Shown here one piece after another: positions 18,410-29,319 of a DNA stretch of 64,000 bases. The first letter of the stretch is position 1. The number at the start of each line of letters is the position of its first letter. This DNA is from Pseudomonas soli (GTDB lineage: Bacteria > Pseudomonadota > Gammaproteobacteria > Pseudomonadales > Pseudomonadaceae). Location: the NCBI RefSeq assembly GCF_900110655.1, contig NZ_FOEQ01000001.1, positions 781,152 to 845,151 of the forward strand, given 5' to 3'. The position numbers were made by a program, and so were the translations under genes. The notes below the pieces were generated by a model that was not told where the DNA came from, did no database searches, and saw nothing but the letters and a program-made list of their open reading frames with translations.

Positions 18410-18972
18410 GCCTTGTCCTCGTTGCGTTGCAGCGCGGCGCGGTAGCGCGGCCAGTCGAAGGCCGGGCCCGGGTCGGTCTTGCGCTGCGGAGCGATATCGT
18501 TGTGGCCACAGATGCGCTGGGCGTCGATCACCGGCCAAGCCGCGCGGATCTCGCGGGTCAGCCGCTCCAGGGTGGCATACTGGGCATCGGTGTAGGGCAG
18601 CTCGTCGGTGCCTTCCAGCTCGATGCCGATGGAAAAATCGTTGCAGCCCTCGCGCTCGCCGAAGCGCGACACGCCGGCATGCCAGGCACGGTCGAGCAAC
18701 GAGACGAACTGGGTCACCGCGCCATCGCGCTCGACGAACAGGTGCGCCGAGACGGTCAGGTGGTTGATGGTCGCGAAATACGGGTGCTCGTCCGGGTCCA
18801 GGCGGTTCTGGAAGAACTGTTGCACCTTGCCGGTGCCGAAGCAGGCCGGAGGCAGGCTGATGTTGTGGATGACCAGCAGCGCAATGGCCTCACCTTCGGG
18901 GCGGGCGTTGAAGTTCGGCGAGGGGCAGTGGCTGACGCCGGTGAACCAGCCGGTCGCGCGGTCCAATTGCAT
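18406..18972 (-). CDS. ampD: 1,6-anhydro-N-acetylmuramyl-L-alanine amidase AmpD
   Basis: Cytoplasmic zinc amidase that removes the peptide from anhydro-muropeptides during cell-wall recycling, so keeping the AmpR inducer low. It has 188 residues. Zinc ligands are visible as His36 in LLVIHNIS, and the His and Asp of CGHNDIAPQRKTDPGPAFDW; the catalytic GIELEGTDELPYT segment is also present. The start at 18972 gives MQLDRATGWFTGVSHCPSPNFNARP, the usual N-terminus; the longer frame is not coding. It overlaps ampE by four bases. nadC lies nearby in the opposite direction, as in many gamma-proteobacteria. Confidence 0.96.
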   Translation of the reverse strand: MQLDRATGWFTGVSHCPSPNFNARPEGEAIALLVIHNISLPPACFGTGKVQQFFQNRLDPDEHPYFATINHLTVSAHLFVERDGAVTQFVSLLDRAWHAGVSRFGEREGCNDFSIGIELEGTDELPYTDAQYATLERLTREIRAAWPVIDAQRICGHNDIAPQRKTDPGPAFDWPRYRAALQRNEDKA

Positions 18973-19060
18973 GGTGCAGATCCTGAAATGACGCCCGAGA
19001 CAGATGGTCAGTATGCCGTGGGCGGCCAGTGCTTGCATGTAAATGATTGTGTAGGAAGCT

Positions 19061-21211
19061 TCAGCTTTGCTGCGCCTGCAGCCCACCCAACTGCTCCAGC
19101 ACCGCCTCCAGTGCCCGCTCGAACAGCAGGCCATTGTCCAACAGGCGTACCTCGCCACGACGCAGGGCCATGGCCAGGCCCATGCGGTTCCATTCGCGCA
19201 CCTTCATGCCGGTGCGGTTGCTGAAGACCAGCCGGTCGTTGCTGTCGACACGCGCCACCAGCTTGCAGCGCAGCGCCTCGTCGTCGTCCATCACCTCGAC
19301 CCAGGTGCCGACCTGCAACCGCTGTACCTGATGAACGGCAGGGTCATGCTCGTCGAGCGGCAGGCCAGCGTCCAACTCGGACTCATCACTGACGACCAGC
19401 ACGATATCGTCCTCCACCCACACTTCGTCCAGCGCGGCATCCGCCTCCGGCGTGCCGCCACAGGCACGCTGATGCAGCTTCTCTAGTTGCAGGAAGAAAT
19501 CACGGGTGGCGGCGGAGTCCAGCGCCACCCCCGCCAGACCATCGCGCAGCGCCTTGAGCAGGCCCGGCACCTGCTCCAAGAGGCGTTGTGGCTCACGGTA
19601 CGGGGCAATGCTGACCAGCAGGTCGTCCACTGTCGCCAGGGCCTCGGCCCAGGCTGGCGAAGCCTCACCCTGCTTCAGCCAGGCCAGCAGCAGCACCTGG
19701 CTCCAGGATTGCACCAGCATCTGCACCACCACCTGCGGCAGCACCCGGCCATGCAGGCGGTCGTTCAGCTCCTGCTGCACACGCTGGCGGGCCAGCAGCG
19801 TACGGGCGCGGCCCTCCTCGGCGTCACGGGTGCGCTGCTCGAGCAGTTCGTTGCGCCGACGTTCATCCTGGCTGAACGCGAGAAACTCATCGAGCAGCTC
19901 GTCGAACAGGGCGCAATCGTCGGAAAAGTCATTGAGCAGGCGCTGCACGATACGTTCGACGCGCAGGTGCAAGCTGTCGCGCAGCCCCTCGGCCTCGGTC
20001 TCCCAGCCAATGGCCGCGGCGGCGATTTCGTTGAGCAGGCGGCGCGCCGGGTGGCTGCCACGGCTGAACATGCCCTTGTCGATCAGCGCCACCTTGAGCA
20101 CAGGGATATGCAGGCGCACGATCAACGCGCGCAGGCTGGCCGGCAGGTTGTGGTCACCCTGGATGAAGGCGAACAGCAGGTCGACCAGATTGATCGTGTC
20201 TTCGTCGTCGGTGGCAATGCGCCGCCGCGTGCCGCTGCGCACGCTGACCCGCAACAGCAGTTGCTCCAGCTGCTGGCCAAGGTTGAAGTCATCCGGCTCG
20301 CCAGGGGCCGGCACATAGTGCTGCAAGTGGGTGAGCAGGCGCAGCAGGTCGCCGGTACTGGTCGGCTGGGCCGCGCCGGCCGCCTGCAAACGCGGCGTGA
20401 CCCGCCCGCGCACCGGTGCCAGCAGCGCCTGCACCGAGGCGAAGAACGCCTGGCCAGCGGAGTCGGGCAGGCCGCCCGGCATGGCGCTGGCCGGCACGCG
20501 CCTGGCAATGCCGCGCCGGTCCTCGGCACGACGCCGTGGCGCGGGCAGCAGGTCCGGCAGCACGCCGGCACTGGCGAGCAACTGGCTGGCCTCGCCGTAG
20601 AGCAGGTCGAGGTCGCGCAGCACGTAGCGCTCGAATAATTTGACCAGCACCATCTTGACGCTGGCGCCGACGCCCAGGTTGCGCCCGGCATCCAGGAAGT
20701 AACCGCAGAGGTTGCCTGGGCCGAGTGGGTTGTGCGCGGTTTCCAGCGGCACTTCCAGCAACGTGGTGAAGCGCAGGTTCAGTTGATCGAGCAGAAACCC
20801 GTCACGCGACAGCACCCGATCGACCATGGCCTGCACGGCCACGGTTCGCTTCAGCGCCGACCTGTCCTGGGTCTGTGACCTGACCAGGGCCTCGAGCCCA
20901 CCGCCCTGGCCGATACGCGCGAAGGCGTCGTAGAAGGTGTCGAGGAACCCGCGCTCGATACTCTTGCGCTTGAGGCGCAGATCACGCATGGCCTCGAAGT
21001 AGAGGTTCTGGTCGAGGCGGCCACTGGCCTTATCGGCCATTTCGAAGAGGGTGTCGTCGGCATTGTCGAACAGCGCCTGCAAGCCTTGGCGCAATTGCAG
21101 CGCAGCCTTGTCGCGCACTTGCAGGAGCAAGACCGGAAGGCATGGCGAGGGCGCACGCGCGCCCCGGTCGATGGCAGCCGCCAAGGGCACCACCTTGCCT
21201 TCATCATGCAT
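19061..21211 (-). CDS. DUF1631 family protein
   Basis: A large 716-residue soluble protein without signal or membrane segments; the start at 21211 follows AAGGAG. The N-terminal part (QALFDNADDTLFEMADKASGRLDQNLYFEAMRDLRLKR) is the recognisable DUF1631 opening. The middle is helical and Arg-rich. The C-terminal ~110 residues form a beta-rich region (VQRLQVGTWVEVMDDDEALRCKLVARVDSNDRLVFSNRTG) resembling the barrel-like end of this family and, distantly, PilZ-type barrels. The function is unknown; a link to nucleotide signalling is only a guess. It lies alone between ampD and nadC. Confidence 0.85.
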   Translation of the reverse strand: MHDEGKVVPLAAAIDRGARAPSPCLPVLLLQVRDKAALQLRQGLQALFDNADDTLFEMADKASGRLDQNLYFEAMRDLRLKRKSIERGFLDTFYDAFARIGQGGGLEALVRSQTQDRSALKRTVAVQAMVDRVLSRDGFLLDQLNLRFTTLLEVPLETAHNPLGPGNLCGYFLDAGRNLGVGASVKMVLVKLFERYVLRDLDLLYGEASQLLASAGVLPDLLPAPRRRAEDRRGIARRVPASAMPGGLPDSAGQAFFASVQALLAPVRGRVTPRLQAAGAAQPTSTGDLLRLLTHLQHYVPAPGEPDDFNLGQQLEQLLLRVSVRSGTRRRIATDDEDTINLVDLLFAFIQGDHNLPASLRALIVRLHIPVLKVALIDKGMFSRGSHPARRLLNEIAAAAIGWETEAEGLRDSLHLRVERIVQRLLNDFSDDCALFDELLDEFLAFSQDERRRNELLEQRTRDAEEGRARTLLARQRVQQELNDRLHGRVLPQVVVQMLVQSWSQVLLLAWLKQGEASPAWAEALATVDDLLVSIAPYREPQRLLEQVPGLLKALRDGLAGVALDSAATRDFFLQLEKLHQRACGGTPEADAALDEVWVEDDIVLVVSDESELDAGLPLDEHDPAVHQVQRLQVGTWVEVMDDDEALRCKLVARVDSNDRLVFSNRTGMKVREWNRMGLAMALRRGEVRLLDNGLLFERALEAVLEQLGGLQAQQS

Positions 21212-21456
21212 CCCGGACTCCTTGGTGGATGTTGCGTTGTTCGATTGGAAGGGTGGTCGTCAAAGCTATGACGCCAATTACAAGGCGCTATTATCGGTGA
21301 AAATTCTGACAGCTGCTAGCACGCCTTTCGCACGCCTCAACGGACAATGCATTTGCACAATTGCTCAAACCGCCTGACCAAAGGTCATCGGCACGGCAGC
21401 TGTACACGCCGCCCCCCTGCCCTATAATCGCCGGCACCTAGCTTGTGGAGCCGACC

Positions 21457-22305
21457 ATGCCGAACCTACGCCTCGCCGACCTGACCGCCGAAATCGAAGC
21501 CAACGTGCGCCGCGCGCTGCTCGAGGACATCGGCAGCGGCGACATCACCGCCCAGCTGATCCCAGCCGAGCGCCTGGCCAAGGCGACCATCATTACCCGC
21601 GAGGACTGCGTGATCGCCGGCACCGCATGGGTCGATGCGGTTTTCCGCCAACTCGATCCGCGGGTAGCGGTGCACTGGCAGGTTGCCGATGGCGAGCGCG
21701 CCACCGCCAACCAGGCCCTGTTCCACCTCGAAGGCCCGGCGCGCTCGCTGCTCAGTGGTGAACGCTCGGCATTGAATTTCCTGCAACTGCTCTCGGGCGT
21801 GGCAACCCGCGCACGCTTCCTGGCCGACCTGGTCGAGGGCACCCAGGTGCGCCTGCTCGATACCCGAAAGACCCTGCCGGGCCTGCGCCTGGCGCAGAAG
21901 TACGCGGTTACCTGCGGCGGCTGCCACAACCACCGCATCGGCCTGTATGACGCCTTCCTGATCAAGGAAAACCACATCGCCGCCAGTGGCGGCGTGGCCG
22001 AGGCAGTGGCGGCGGCGCACCGCATCGCCCCGGGCAAGCCGGTGGAGATCGAGGTGGAAAGCCTGGACGAGCTGCGCCAGGCGCTGGTGGCGGGCGCCGA
22101 TATCGTCATGCTTGACGAACTGAGCCTGGATGAAATGCGCGAAGCGGTACGCATCACCGCGGGCAAGGCCAAGCTTGAGGCCAGCGGCGGGGTCAACGAA
22201 ACCACCCTGCGAGTGATCGCCGACACCGGTGTGGACTACATCTCGATCGGTGCGATGACCAAGGATGTGAAGGCGGTGGACCTGTCGATGCGGCTCAGTC
22301 TGTGA
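21457..22305 (+). CDS. nadC: Nicotinate-nucleotide pyrophosphorylase (quinolinate phosphoribosyltransferase)
   Basis: Converts quinolinate and PRPP to nicotinate mononucleotide, CO2 and PPi in de novo NAD synthesis. It has 282 residues from ATG 21457, with TGTGGAG just ahead; an in-frame GTG at 21445 would add four residues and is less likely. Signature segments: [70 protein letters not shown], and the C-terminal LEASGGVNE...[10 protein letters not shown] bidirectional terminator follows. Confidence 0.97.
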   Translation: MPNLRLADLTAEIEANVRRALLEDIGSGDITAQLIPAERLAKATIITREDCVIAGTAWVDAVFRQLDPRVAVHWQVADGERATANQALFHLEGPARSLLSGERSALNFLQLLSGVATRARFLADLVEGTQVRLLDTRKTLPGLRLAQKYAVTCGGCHNHRIGLYDAFLIKENHIAASGGVAEAVAAAHRIAPGKPVEIEVESLDELRQALVAGADIVMLDELSLDEMREAVRITAGKAKLEASGGVNETTLRVIADTGVDYISIGAMTKDVKAVDLSMRLSL

Positions 22306-22321
22306 GCTGAATCGCAGGTAC

Positions 22322-22350
22322 AAAAAAACCGGCCAGATGGCCGGTTTTTT
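22322..22350. terminator. Bidirectional rho-independent terminator
   Basis: ACCGGCC and GGCCGGT arms around AGAT, with A-tract before and T-tract after, so it can serve both nadC (plus strand) and trxB (minus strand). Confidence 0.85.
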
Positions 22351-22356
22351 TATCGC

Positions 22357-22401
22357 CGGGCCAGCCCGCTCCCACGTTGTGTGCAGGAGCGGGCTGGCCC
22401 G
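22357..22401. repeat. REP-type inverted repeat
   Basis: Perfect 16-base arms CGGGCCAGCCCGCTCC (22357-22372) and its complement (22386-22401), a variant of the GGGAGCGGGCTTGCCC class, lying immediately next to the nadC/trxB terminator. Confidence 0.85.
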
Positions 22402-22412
22402 CAAAGGCTGGA

Positions 22413-23702
<1,290 letters not shown>

Positions 23703-24431
23703 ATGCAAGCCCCCGTCCTGTCCGGCCCGCAGTACCTGCGCGAAGGCCTGAAACTGGTCCTGAGCCCCAGCCTGCGCCTGTTCGTGCTGTTGCCCCTGGC
23801 GGTCAACCTGCTGCTGTTCGGCGGCCTGATCTACTTTGCCGGCCACCAGTTCAGCCTGTGGGTCGATGCGCTGATGCCCACCCTGCCCGACTGGCTGGGT
23901 TTTCTCACCTACATCCTGTGGCCGCTGTTCGTCGCCCTGGTGCTGTTGATGGTGTTCTTCACCTTCACCCTGCTGGCCAACATTATCGCCGCGCCGTTCA
24001 ACGGCTTCCTGGCGGAAAAGGTCGAAGTGGTGGTGCGCGGCCAGGACAACTTCCCACCCTTTAGCTGGGGCGAGCTGGTGGCCATGGTGCCACGCACCCT
24101 CAGCCGCGAGATGCGCAAGCTTGGCTACTTCCTGCCACGGGCCATCGGCCTGTTCATCCTGTCGTTCATCCCGGTGGTGAACGTGATCGCCGCGCCGCTG
24201 TGGCTGGTGTTCGGTATCTGGATGATGGCCATCCAGTACATCGACTACCCGGCGGACAACAACAAGATGAGCTGGCAGGACATGCTCGCCTGGCTGCGCG
24301 CCAAGCGCTGGCAATCGATGGGCTTTGGCGGGATCACCTACCTGGCGCTGATGATTCCGGGGGTCAACGTGCTGATGATGCCGGCGGCGGTGGCCGGGGC
24401 AACGTTGTTCTGGGTACGTGAACGCGGCTGA
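23703..24431 (+). CDS. cysZ: Sulfate transporter CysZ
   Basis: Inner-membrane protein that mediates high-affinity sulfate uptake for cysteine synthesis. The 242 residues include several hydrophobic segments ([99 protein letters not shown]) and the conserved [14 protein letters not shown]. The arrangement and length match CysZ. It is monocistronic and ends in a REP pair. Confidence 0.93.
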   Translation: MQAPVLSGPQYLREGLKLVLSPSLRLFVLLPLAVNLLLFGGLIYFAGHQFSLWVDALMPTLPDWLGFLTYILWPLFVALVLLMVFFTFTLLANIIAAPFNGFLAEKVEVVVRGQDNFPPFSWGELVAMVPRTLSREMRKLGYFLPRAIGLFILSFIPVVNVIAAPLWLVFGIWMMAIQYIDYPADNNKMSWQDMLAWLRAKRWQSMGFGGITYLALMIPGVNVLMMPAAVAGATLFWVRERG

Positions 24432-24438
24432 ATGAACG

Positions 24439-24497
24439 CCATCGCGGGGCAAGCCCGCTCCCACTAGATCTGTAGGAGCGCGCTTGCCCCGCGATGG
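24439..24497. repeat. REP-type inverted repeat
   Basis: Arms of 23-24 bases (starting 24439 and ending 24497) pairing with one mismatch, same class as the repeat after the OprD gene. It lies between the convergent cysZ and chemoreceptor genes. Confidence 0.88.
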
Positions 24498-24508
24498 CTT
24501 GAGTTCGG

Positions 24509-25825
24509 TCAGTGGTTCAACTGGCTGGAAAACTGCCCCACCGCATCCACCACCTTCTTCGCTCCTTCCTGGATCTCGACGATCACCCCGCCGGTATCGG
24601 CGGCCAAGGCCAGGCCCTGCTCGGCCTGGCGCTTGCTGGTGTCGATGATGTCCACCGCGGCCTGGGCCAGCTGTTCGTTCTGCTGCACCACCTTGGCGAT
24701 TTCCTCGGTGGCGCTGCTGGTGCGCGAGGCCAGTTGGCGCACTTCGTCGGCGACCACGGCGAAACCACGGCCCTGTTCGCCGGCGCGGGCGGCTTCGATG
24801 GCGGCGTTGAGCGCCAGCAGGTTGGTCTGCCCGGCGATGTCGCTGATGGTCTTGATGATCGCGCCGATCACCTTCGACTGCTTGTCCAGCGCCTGGATAC
24901 CCTCGGCGGCGTCCTGCATCGAGCCTTCCAGCCCACGCATCACCTCGACGGTCTGGGTCACCACGTCGGTGGCCTTGCGCGCGCTGTCGTCGGTTTCCAG
25001 CGAGGTGGTGTAGGCGATGTCGGCGGCCTGGGCCACGGCCAGTTCCTGGTTGACCTGGTCGGTGATCACGGTGGCGAACTTGACCACTTTGTAGAGCACG
25101 TCGTGGGCGTCGATGATCGGGTTGTACGAGGCCTCCAGCCACACCACGCGGCCATGGGCATCGATGCGCTTGAAGCGCTCGGCAACGAATTCGCCGCGGC
25201 GCAGCCTGTTCCAGAACTCCTGGTAGCCCGCTGAATTGGCTTCTTCCGGCTCGCAGAACATGCGGTGCGACTTGCCGCGGATCTGTTCGAGGGTGTAGCC
25301 CATGGTCTGCAGGAAGCGGTCGTTGGCGGTCAGCACCTGGCCTTCGAGGTTGAACTCGATCACCGCGGTGGAGCGCATCAGGGCCTTGATCAGGCTCTCA
25401 TGCTCGCGAGACGTCTCGATGGTGCGGGTCAGGTCGCTGGAATGCAGGGAGAAGTATTTGATGCGCCCGTCGCTGTCCTTGACCGGTTGCAGGATCGAGC
25501 GCAGCCAGGCCTCTTCGCCGTTGCCACGCAGCAGGCGGAAGGCGCCGTTGAGGTGCTCGCCCCGGGTGATGGCGTGCTTCATGCGCTGATAGAAATCGAG
25601 CTTCTTCACATGGGCCGGGACGATCTCCTCGATGTTGCGCCCGATGAGCTGCTCGGCGCGGTAGCCCATTTCGGCCTCGAAGTTGCCATTGACCGACTCG
25701 ATGCGCCCCTGCGGGTCGAGCTGGAGCACCAGCATCTCGCTGTCGAGGCTGTTCTTGACCTGCTCGATGGACATCAGTTCTTCGCGCAGTTGCTGGATTT
25801 CTTTCTTCAGTTTGCTGTTGAACAT
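24509..25825 (-). CDS. Soluble PAS-PAS methyl-accepting chemotaxis protein (BdlA/Aer-like)
   Basis: A 438-residue cytoplasmic chemoreceptor: N-terminal coiled coil ([27 protein letters not shown]), PAS domain 1 (about 30-140), PAS domain 2 (about 150-265, [20 protein letters not shown]), then a shortened MCP signalling domain with [37 protein letters not shown]. No membrane segment. The start at 25825 is preferred to 25954 because GGGAG lies just ahead and the upstream residues are not family-like. The two-PAS-plus-MCP plan is that of BdlA, the P. aeruginosa biofilm dispersion protein, and of energy-taxis receptors; which of these applies cannot be decided here. Confidence 0.9.
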   Translation of the reverse strand: MFNSKLKKEIQQLREELMSIEQVKNSLDSEMLVLQLDPQGRIESVNGNFEAEMGYRAEQLIGRNIEEIVPAHVKKLDFYQRMKHAITRGEHLNGAFRLLRGNGEEAWLRSILQPVKDSDGRIKYFSLHSSDLTRTIETSREHESLIKALMRSTAVIEFNLEGQVLTANDRFLQTMGYTLEQIRGKSHRMFCEPEEANSAGYQEFWNRLRRGEFVAERFKRIDAHGRVVWLEASYNPIIDAHDVLYKVVKFATVITDQVNQELAVAQAADIAYTTSLETDDSARKATDVVTQTVEVMRGLEGSMQDAAEGIQALDKQSKVIGAIIKTISDIAGQTNLLALNAAIEAARAGEQGRGFAVVADEVRQLASRTSSATEEIAKVVQQNEQLAQAAVDIIDTSKRQAEQGLALAADTGGVIVEIQEGAKKVVDAVGQFSSQLNH

Positions 25826-26004
25826 GGCCGCTCTCCCGGAGCGTATTCCCGTAGTCGAATGCATCTGCATCGGCTGCGTCCCGAGAGTTCTTGAGTGCGT
25901 TGCAAGGAAATATTCAAACGGATGGAACTGCCGGAAATCAGGCGTCATCCGCACGTCACAAAGACGTCATATGACCGCAATGGGGGCGTCGGACACTTTT
26001 TGCC

Positions 26005-27216
26005 ATGAACACACCGTCCTTGCGCATCACCCTGGTCAGCGAAACCTTCCCACCCGAGATCAATGGCGTGGCCAACACCCTCGGCCGCCTCAGCGAGGGG
26101 CTGCGCCAGCGCGGGCATCAGGTCGAACTGATCCGCCCGCGACAGGCTGCCGACAGCGCATCGGGCAACGACGACGAACTGCTGCTGTGCCGCGGCTGGC
26201 CATTGCCCGGCTACCCCGGCCTGCAGTGGGGCGAAGTGTCGATGCACAAGCTTTGGCGCCGCTGGCGTCGGCAGCGTCCGGACGTGCTGTACATCGCCAC
26301 CGAAGGTCCCTTGGGCCTGAGCGCCCTGCGCGCCGCCCGGCGCCTGGGCGTGGCGGTGGTCAGTGGCTTTCATACCAACTTTGCGCAGTATTCTGGGCAG
26401 TATGGCCTGGGGCTGCTGTCGCGGCTGCTGACCCACTACCTGCGCTGGTTCCATCGGCGTACCGCCATCACCCTGGTGCCCAGCATCAGCCAGCGCCTGG
26501 AACTGCAACGCCGCGGCTTCGAACGCCTTGGCCTGATGGCCCGCGGGGTCGATGCCGGCCTGTTCAACCCGGCAAGGCGCAGCCAGGCCCTGCGCGAGCA
26601 GTGGGGGCTGGCCGTGGATGACCTGGCTGTGCTGCACGTCGGGCGCCTGGCCGCGGAGAAGAACCTGGCCTTGCTGCGCCCCTGCATGGAAGCCCTGCGC
26701 AGGGCCTACCCGCACCGGCGGCTGCGCCTGGTGATCGTCGGCGATGGCCCACTGCGCGGCCAGCTCGAACAACTGCTGCCCGACGCGGTGTTCTGCGGTG
26801 CGCAGCGCGGCGAGGTGCTGGCCGAGCACTATGCCAGCGGCGACCTGTTCCTGTTCCCGAGCCTGACCGAGACCTTTGGCAACGTGGTGCTCGAGGCGCT
26901 CGCCTCGGGTCTTGCCGTGGTCGCCTACGATGAAGCCGCGGCCGCCCAGCACATCCGTCACGGCCACAGCGGCGCACTGGCCATGCCGGGTGATCAGGCG
27001 GCGTTCATCGACGCCGCCTGCTGGTTGCTGGAGGAAAGCGAAACCCTGCGCCGGGTGCGCCTCAATGCTCGCCAGCATGCCAGCCGCCAGGGCTGGCCGG
27101 CGATCATCGAGCAGTTCGAGGGTTACCTGTACGATGCCTGCCGCGGGTTGCAGGCTACCCGCGAACAGTCGCCGCCCCTGGTGATCAAGCCAGGGTCGTC
27201 AGCGCCTCACGGCTGA
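26005..27216 (+). CDS. Glycosyltransferase family 4, mannosyltransferase-like
   Basis: A 403-residue GT-B enzyme. N-terminal ITLVSETFPPEINGVANTLGRLSEGLRQRGHQV (acceptor side), a characteristic FHTNFAQYSGQYGLGLLSRLLTHYLRWFHRRT, then the donor domain VGRLAAEKNLALL and FPSLTETFGNVVLEALASGLAVVAYD with the EX7E motif. The pattern resembles the GDP-mannose-dependent alpha-mannosyltransferases of the MgtA type that act on lipids. The acceptor is unknown. Its 3' end overlaps the end of the convergent reductase gene by 32 bp. Confidence 0.88.
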   Translation: MNTPSLRITLVSETFPPEINGVANTLGRLSEGLRQRGHQVELIRPRQAADSASGNDDELLLCRGWPLPGYPGLQWGEVSMHKLWRRWRRQRPDVLYIATEGPLGLSALRAARRLGVAVVSGFHTNFAQYSGQYGLGLLSRLLTHYLRWFHRRTAITLVPSISQRLELQRRGFERLGLMARGVDAGLFNPARRSQALREQWGLAVDDLAVLHVGRLAAEKNLALLRPCMEALRRAYPHRRLRLVIVGDGPLRGQLEQLLPDAVFCGAQRGEVLAEHYASGDLFLFPSLTETFGNVVLEALASGLAVVAYDEAAAAQHIRHGHSGALAMPGDQAAFIDAACWLLEESETLRRVRLNARQHASRQGWPAIIEQFEGYLYDACRGLQATREQSPPLVIKPGSSAPHG

Positions 27217-28288
27217 ACGGCAGCACATCAGCCTCACGTCCCTCGCGAACCTTGCGCGCCCATTCGGCATCCACCAGCAAGGCGCGTCCCACGGCCACCA
27301 GGTCGAACTCCTGGTCCTGCAAGCGTTGCAGCAAGCCTTCGAGGCTGGCCGGCTTGGCCACCTTGTCGGTTGCGACCATGAACTGCAGGAACTCGCCATC
27401 CAGGCCGACACTGCCCACGGTGATGGTCGGCTTGCCGGTGAGCTGGCGGGTCCAACCGGCCAGGTTCAGCTCGCTGCCCTCGAATTCCGGCTCCCAGAAG
27501 CGCCGGGTAGAGCAGTGGAAGATATCCACACCCGCTTCGCACAAGGGGCTGAGGAATGCCGCCAGTGCCTCCGGGGTCTGTACCAGGCGTGCGTTGTAGT
27601 CCTGCTGCTTCCACTGCGAAAAGCGCAGGATGATTGGGAAGTCCGGGCCGACGGCTGCGCGCACGGCCTGGATAAGCTCGATGGCGAAACGCGAGCGTCC
27701 GGCCAGGTCACCGCCGTATTCGTCGTCGCGACGGTTGCTGGCCTCCCAAAAGAACTGGTCGATCAGGTAACCGTGGGCGCCGTGGATTTCCACACCGTCC
27801 ATGCCGATGGCCTGGGCATCTCGCGCGGCCTGGGCGAAGGCGGCGATCACCTCGCGAATGTCGTCGTGGCTCATCTCCTGGACCAGTACCTGGCCATCCT
27901 TCTCCTTGCCGCTCGGGCCATAACCCGGCACGTCGGCATCCGGCTCGGTGCCCAGTCGGCGCACACTGCCCACGTGCCACAATTGCGGCACGATGCGCCC
28001 GCCTTCGGCATGGACCGCGTCGACCACACGCTTCCAACCGGCCAGGGCATCTTCGCCATGGAAGCGCGGCACATTGGGGTAGCCATTGGCGGCCTTGTGC
28101 CCGACCGTGGTGCCCTCGGTGATGACCAACCCGACACCGGCGGCGGCGCGGCGACGGTAATAGTCGACCACTGCGTCATGGGGTACGCCACCGGGGCAGA
28201 AGGTACGAGTCATCGGTGCCATGACCACACGGGTCGGCAGATCGAGGGTGCCGAGGGTAAAGGGCTGGAACAGAGGGTTGCTGGACAT
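27185..28288 (-). CDS. NADH:flavin oxidoreductase, old yellow enzyme family
   Basis: A 367-residue FMN TIM-barrel reductase. It has the N-terminal PFTLGTLDLPTRVVMAPMTRTF, the central HGAHGYLIDQFFWEASNRRDDEYGGDLAGRSRF motif with the substrate-binding His pair position, and a C-terminal FDLVAVGRALLVDAEW phosphate-binding segment. Members reduce activated C=C bonds or nitro compounds (xenobiotic reductases). The physiological substrate is not known. Convergent, overlapping the glycosyltransferase gene tail. Confidence 0.9.
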   Translation of the reverse strand: MSSNPLFQPFTLGTLDLPTRVVMAPMTRTFCPGGVPHDAVVDYYRRRAAAGVGLVITEGTTVGHKAANGYPNVPRFHGEDALAGWKRVVDAVHAEGGRIVPQLWHVGSVRRLGTEPDADVPGYGPSGKEKDGQVLVQEMSHDDIREVIAAFAQAARDAQAIGMDGVEIHGAHGYLIDQFFWEASNRRDDEYGGDLAGRSRFAIELIQAVRAAVGPDFPIILRFSQWKQQDYNARLVQTPEALAAFLSPLCEAGVDIFHCSTRRFWEPEFEGSELNLAGWTRQLTGKPTITVGSVGLDGEFLQFMVATDKVAKPASLEGLLQRLQDQEFDLVAVGRALLVDAEWARKVREGREADVLPFSREALTTLA

Positions 28289-28539
28289 GCGGCGCTCCCG
28301 ACGGGTGAGGAAATGCGCCTGAGCTTAGGGGTCGCCTGGCGGATGGCCCAGCATTATTGATTGCAGTGATCGGCCGTCATCGTTGTGAGCGGAGCGAATT
28401 GCAACAGGAAATTTATTTTCAGAAAGGGCTTGAATTCGTCCGGCGCTTGCCTGACTTTAGAGTCAAGAGGCGCAGGAAAACCAACGCCCTCAGTGGCCTA
28501 GGCGCGCCTCTCGCGAGCAAGCTGAATAAGGATTGAATC

Positions 28540-28887
28540 ATGCAAATCCAGGTCAACAGCAGCAACCATATCGAAGGCAACATCCGTCTCGACCAATGGG
28601 TCCGCAGTACCCTGCAAAGCAGCCTCGAACGTTACGAGGACGACCTCACCCGCATTGAAGTCCACCTGCGTGACGAAAACGGCGCCAAGCCCGGTCCCCA
28701 CGACAAACGCTGCCAGATGGAGGCTCGCCCGAAGGGTCACCAGCCGATTTCCGTGACCCACACCGCCACTTCGCTGGAACATGCCGTCGATGGCGCCGCC
28801 AGCAAACTGAATCACGCCCTGGAACACTTCTACGGCAAGTTGCGCAGCAAGCGCGGCGCCCTGGAACTGAGTGACCCAGACGCCTGA
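28540..28887 (+). CDS. HPF/RaiA-family ribosome-associated protein
   Basis: A 115-residue protein starting MQIQVNSSNHIEGNIRLDQWV and carrying the fold pattern of ribosome hibernation factors: two helices and a sheet with IEVHLRDENGAKPGPHDKRCQMEARPKGHQPISVTHTATSLEHAVDGAASKLNHALEH. It is divergent from the main Hpf by its longer loop. Likely binds 30S subunits under stress. It is monocistronic, with a terminator 20 bp after the stop. Confidence 0.85.
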   Translation: MQIQVNSSNHIEGNIRLDQWVRSTLQSSLERYEDDLTRIEVHLRDENGAKPGPHDKRCQMEARPKGHQPISVTHTATSLEHAVDGAASKLNHALEHFYGKLRSKRGALELSDPDA

Positions 28888-28907
28888 CCGGCAACGGGTC
28901 AGACAAG

Positions 28908-28935
28908 AACGCCCGGCCTTGCGCCGGGCGTTTTC
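28908..28935 (+). terminator. Rho-independent terminator
   Basis: Arms AACGCCCGGC and GCCGGGCGTT around CTTGC, followed by a short T-run; ends the HPF-like gene. Confidence 0.8.
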
Positions 28936-29016
28936 GTTGTTCGCCGATCAGCGGGCCTGAACCAACCTTGGCCGAGCCCGGTCAACTTCTGCAATCATTC
29001 ACTGCAGACCCCGACC

Positions 29017-29316
29017 ATGAACAATCCCTTTGATCAGATCAGCGCCGCCTTCGCCCCGGAGTACCGGGTCAACCTGAGCATCGAGCGCCTGGACGGCAGC
29101 ATCATGCTGACCCTCTCCGACGACAGTGGCGTGGTTGCCAAGCGCCTGATCAGCCAGGCCCAGCGCAACGACCCGGTACGCCTGCAGCGGGTCATCGACA
29201 GCATCCGCCTGGGCCTGGCCATCGAGCTGGGGCAGAACCCGCTGGAAGTGCTTGCCGCGCTGACCCGCCCCGCGCACGGCGAGCGCCGCTTCCCTGCCGC
29301 CGGCCTGGCCAACTGA
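29017..29316 (+). CDS. DUF3509 family protein
   Basis: A 99-residue soluble protein with the typical DUF3509 opening (MNNPFDQISAAFAPEYRVNLSIERLDGSIMLTLSD) and a later LISQAQRNDPVRLQRVIDSIRLGLAIELG. The family is Pseudomonas-centred and of unknown role. It is convergent with psiE, with only 3 bp between stops. Confidence 0.8.
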   Translation: MNNPFDQISAAFAPEYRVNLSIERLDGSIMLTLSDDSGVVAKRLISQAQRNDPVRLQRVIDSIRLGLAIELGQNPLEVLAALTRPAHGERRFPAAGLAN

Positions 29317-29319
29317 GGG

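Noticed and set aside
17579..18538. Longer start for ampE at 18538
   Set aside because: The extra 43 codons lie wholly within ampD in another frame; 18409 fits AmpE and the ATGA overlap.
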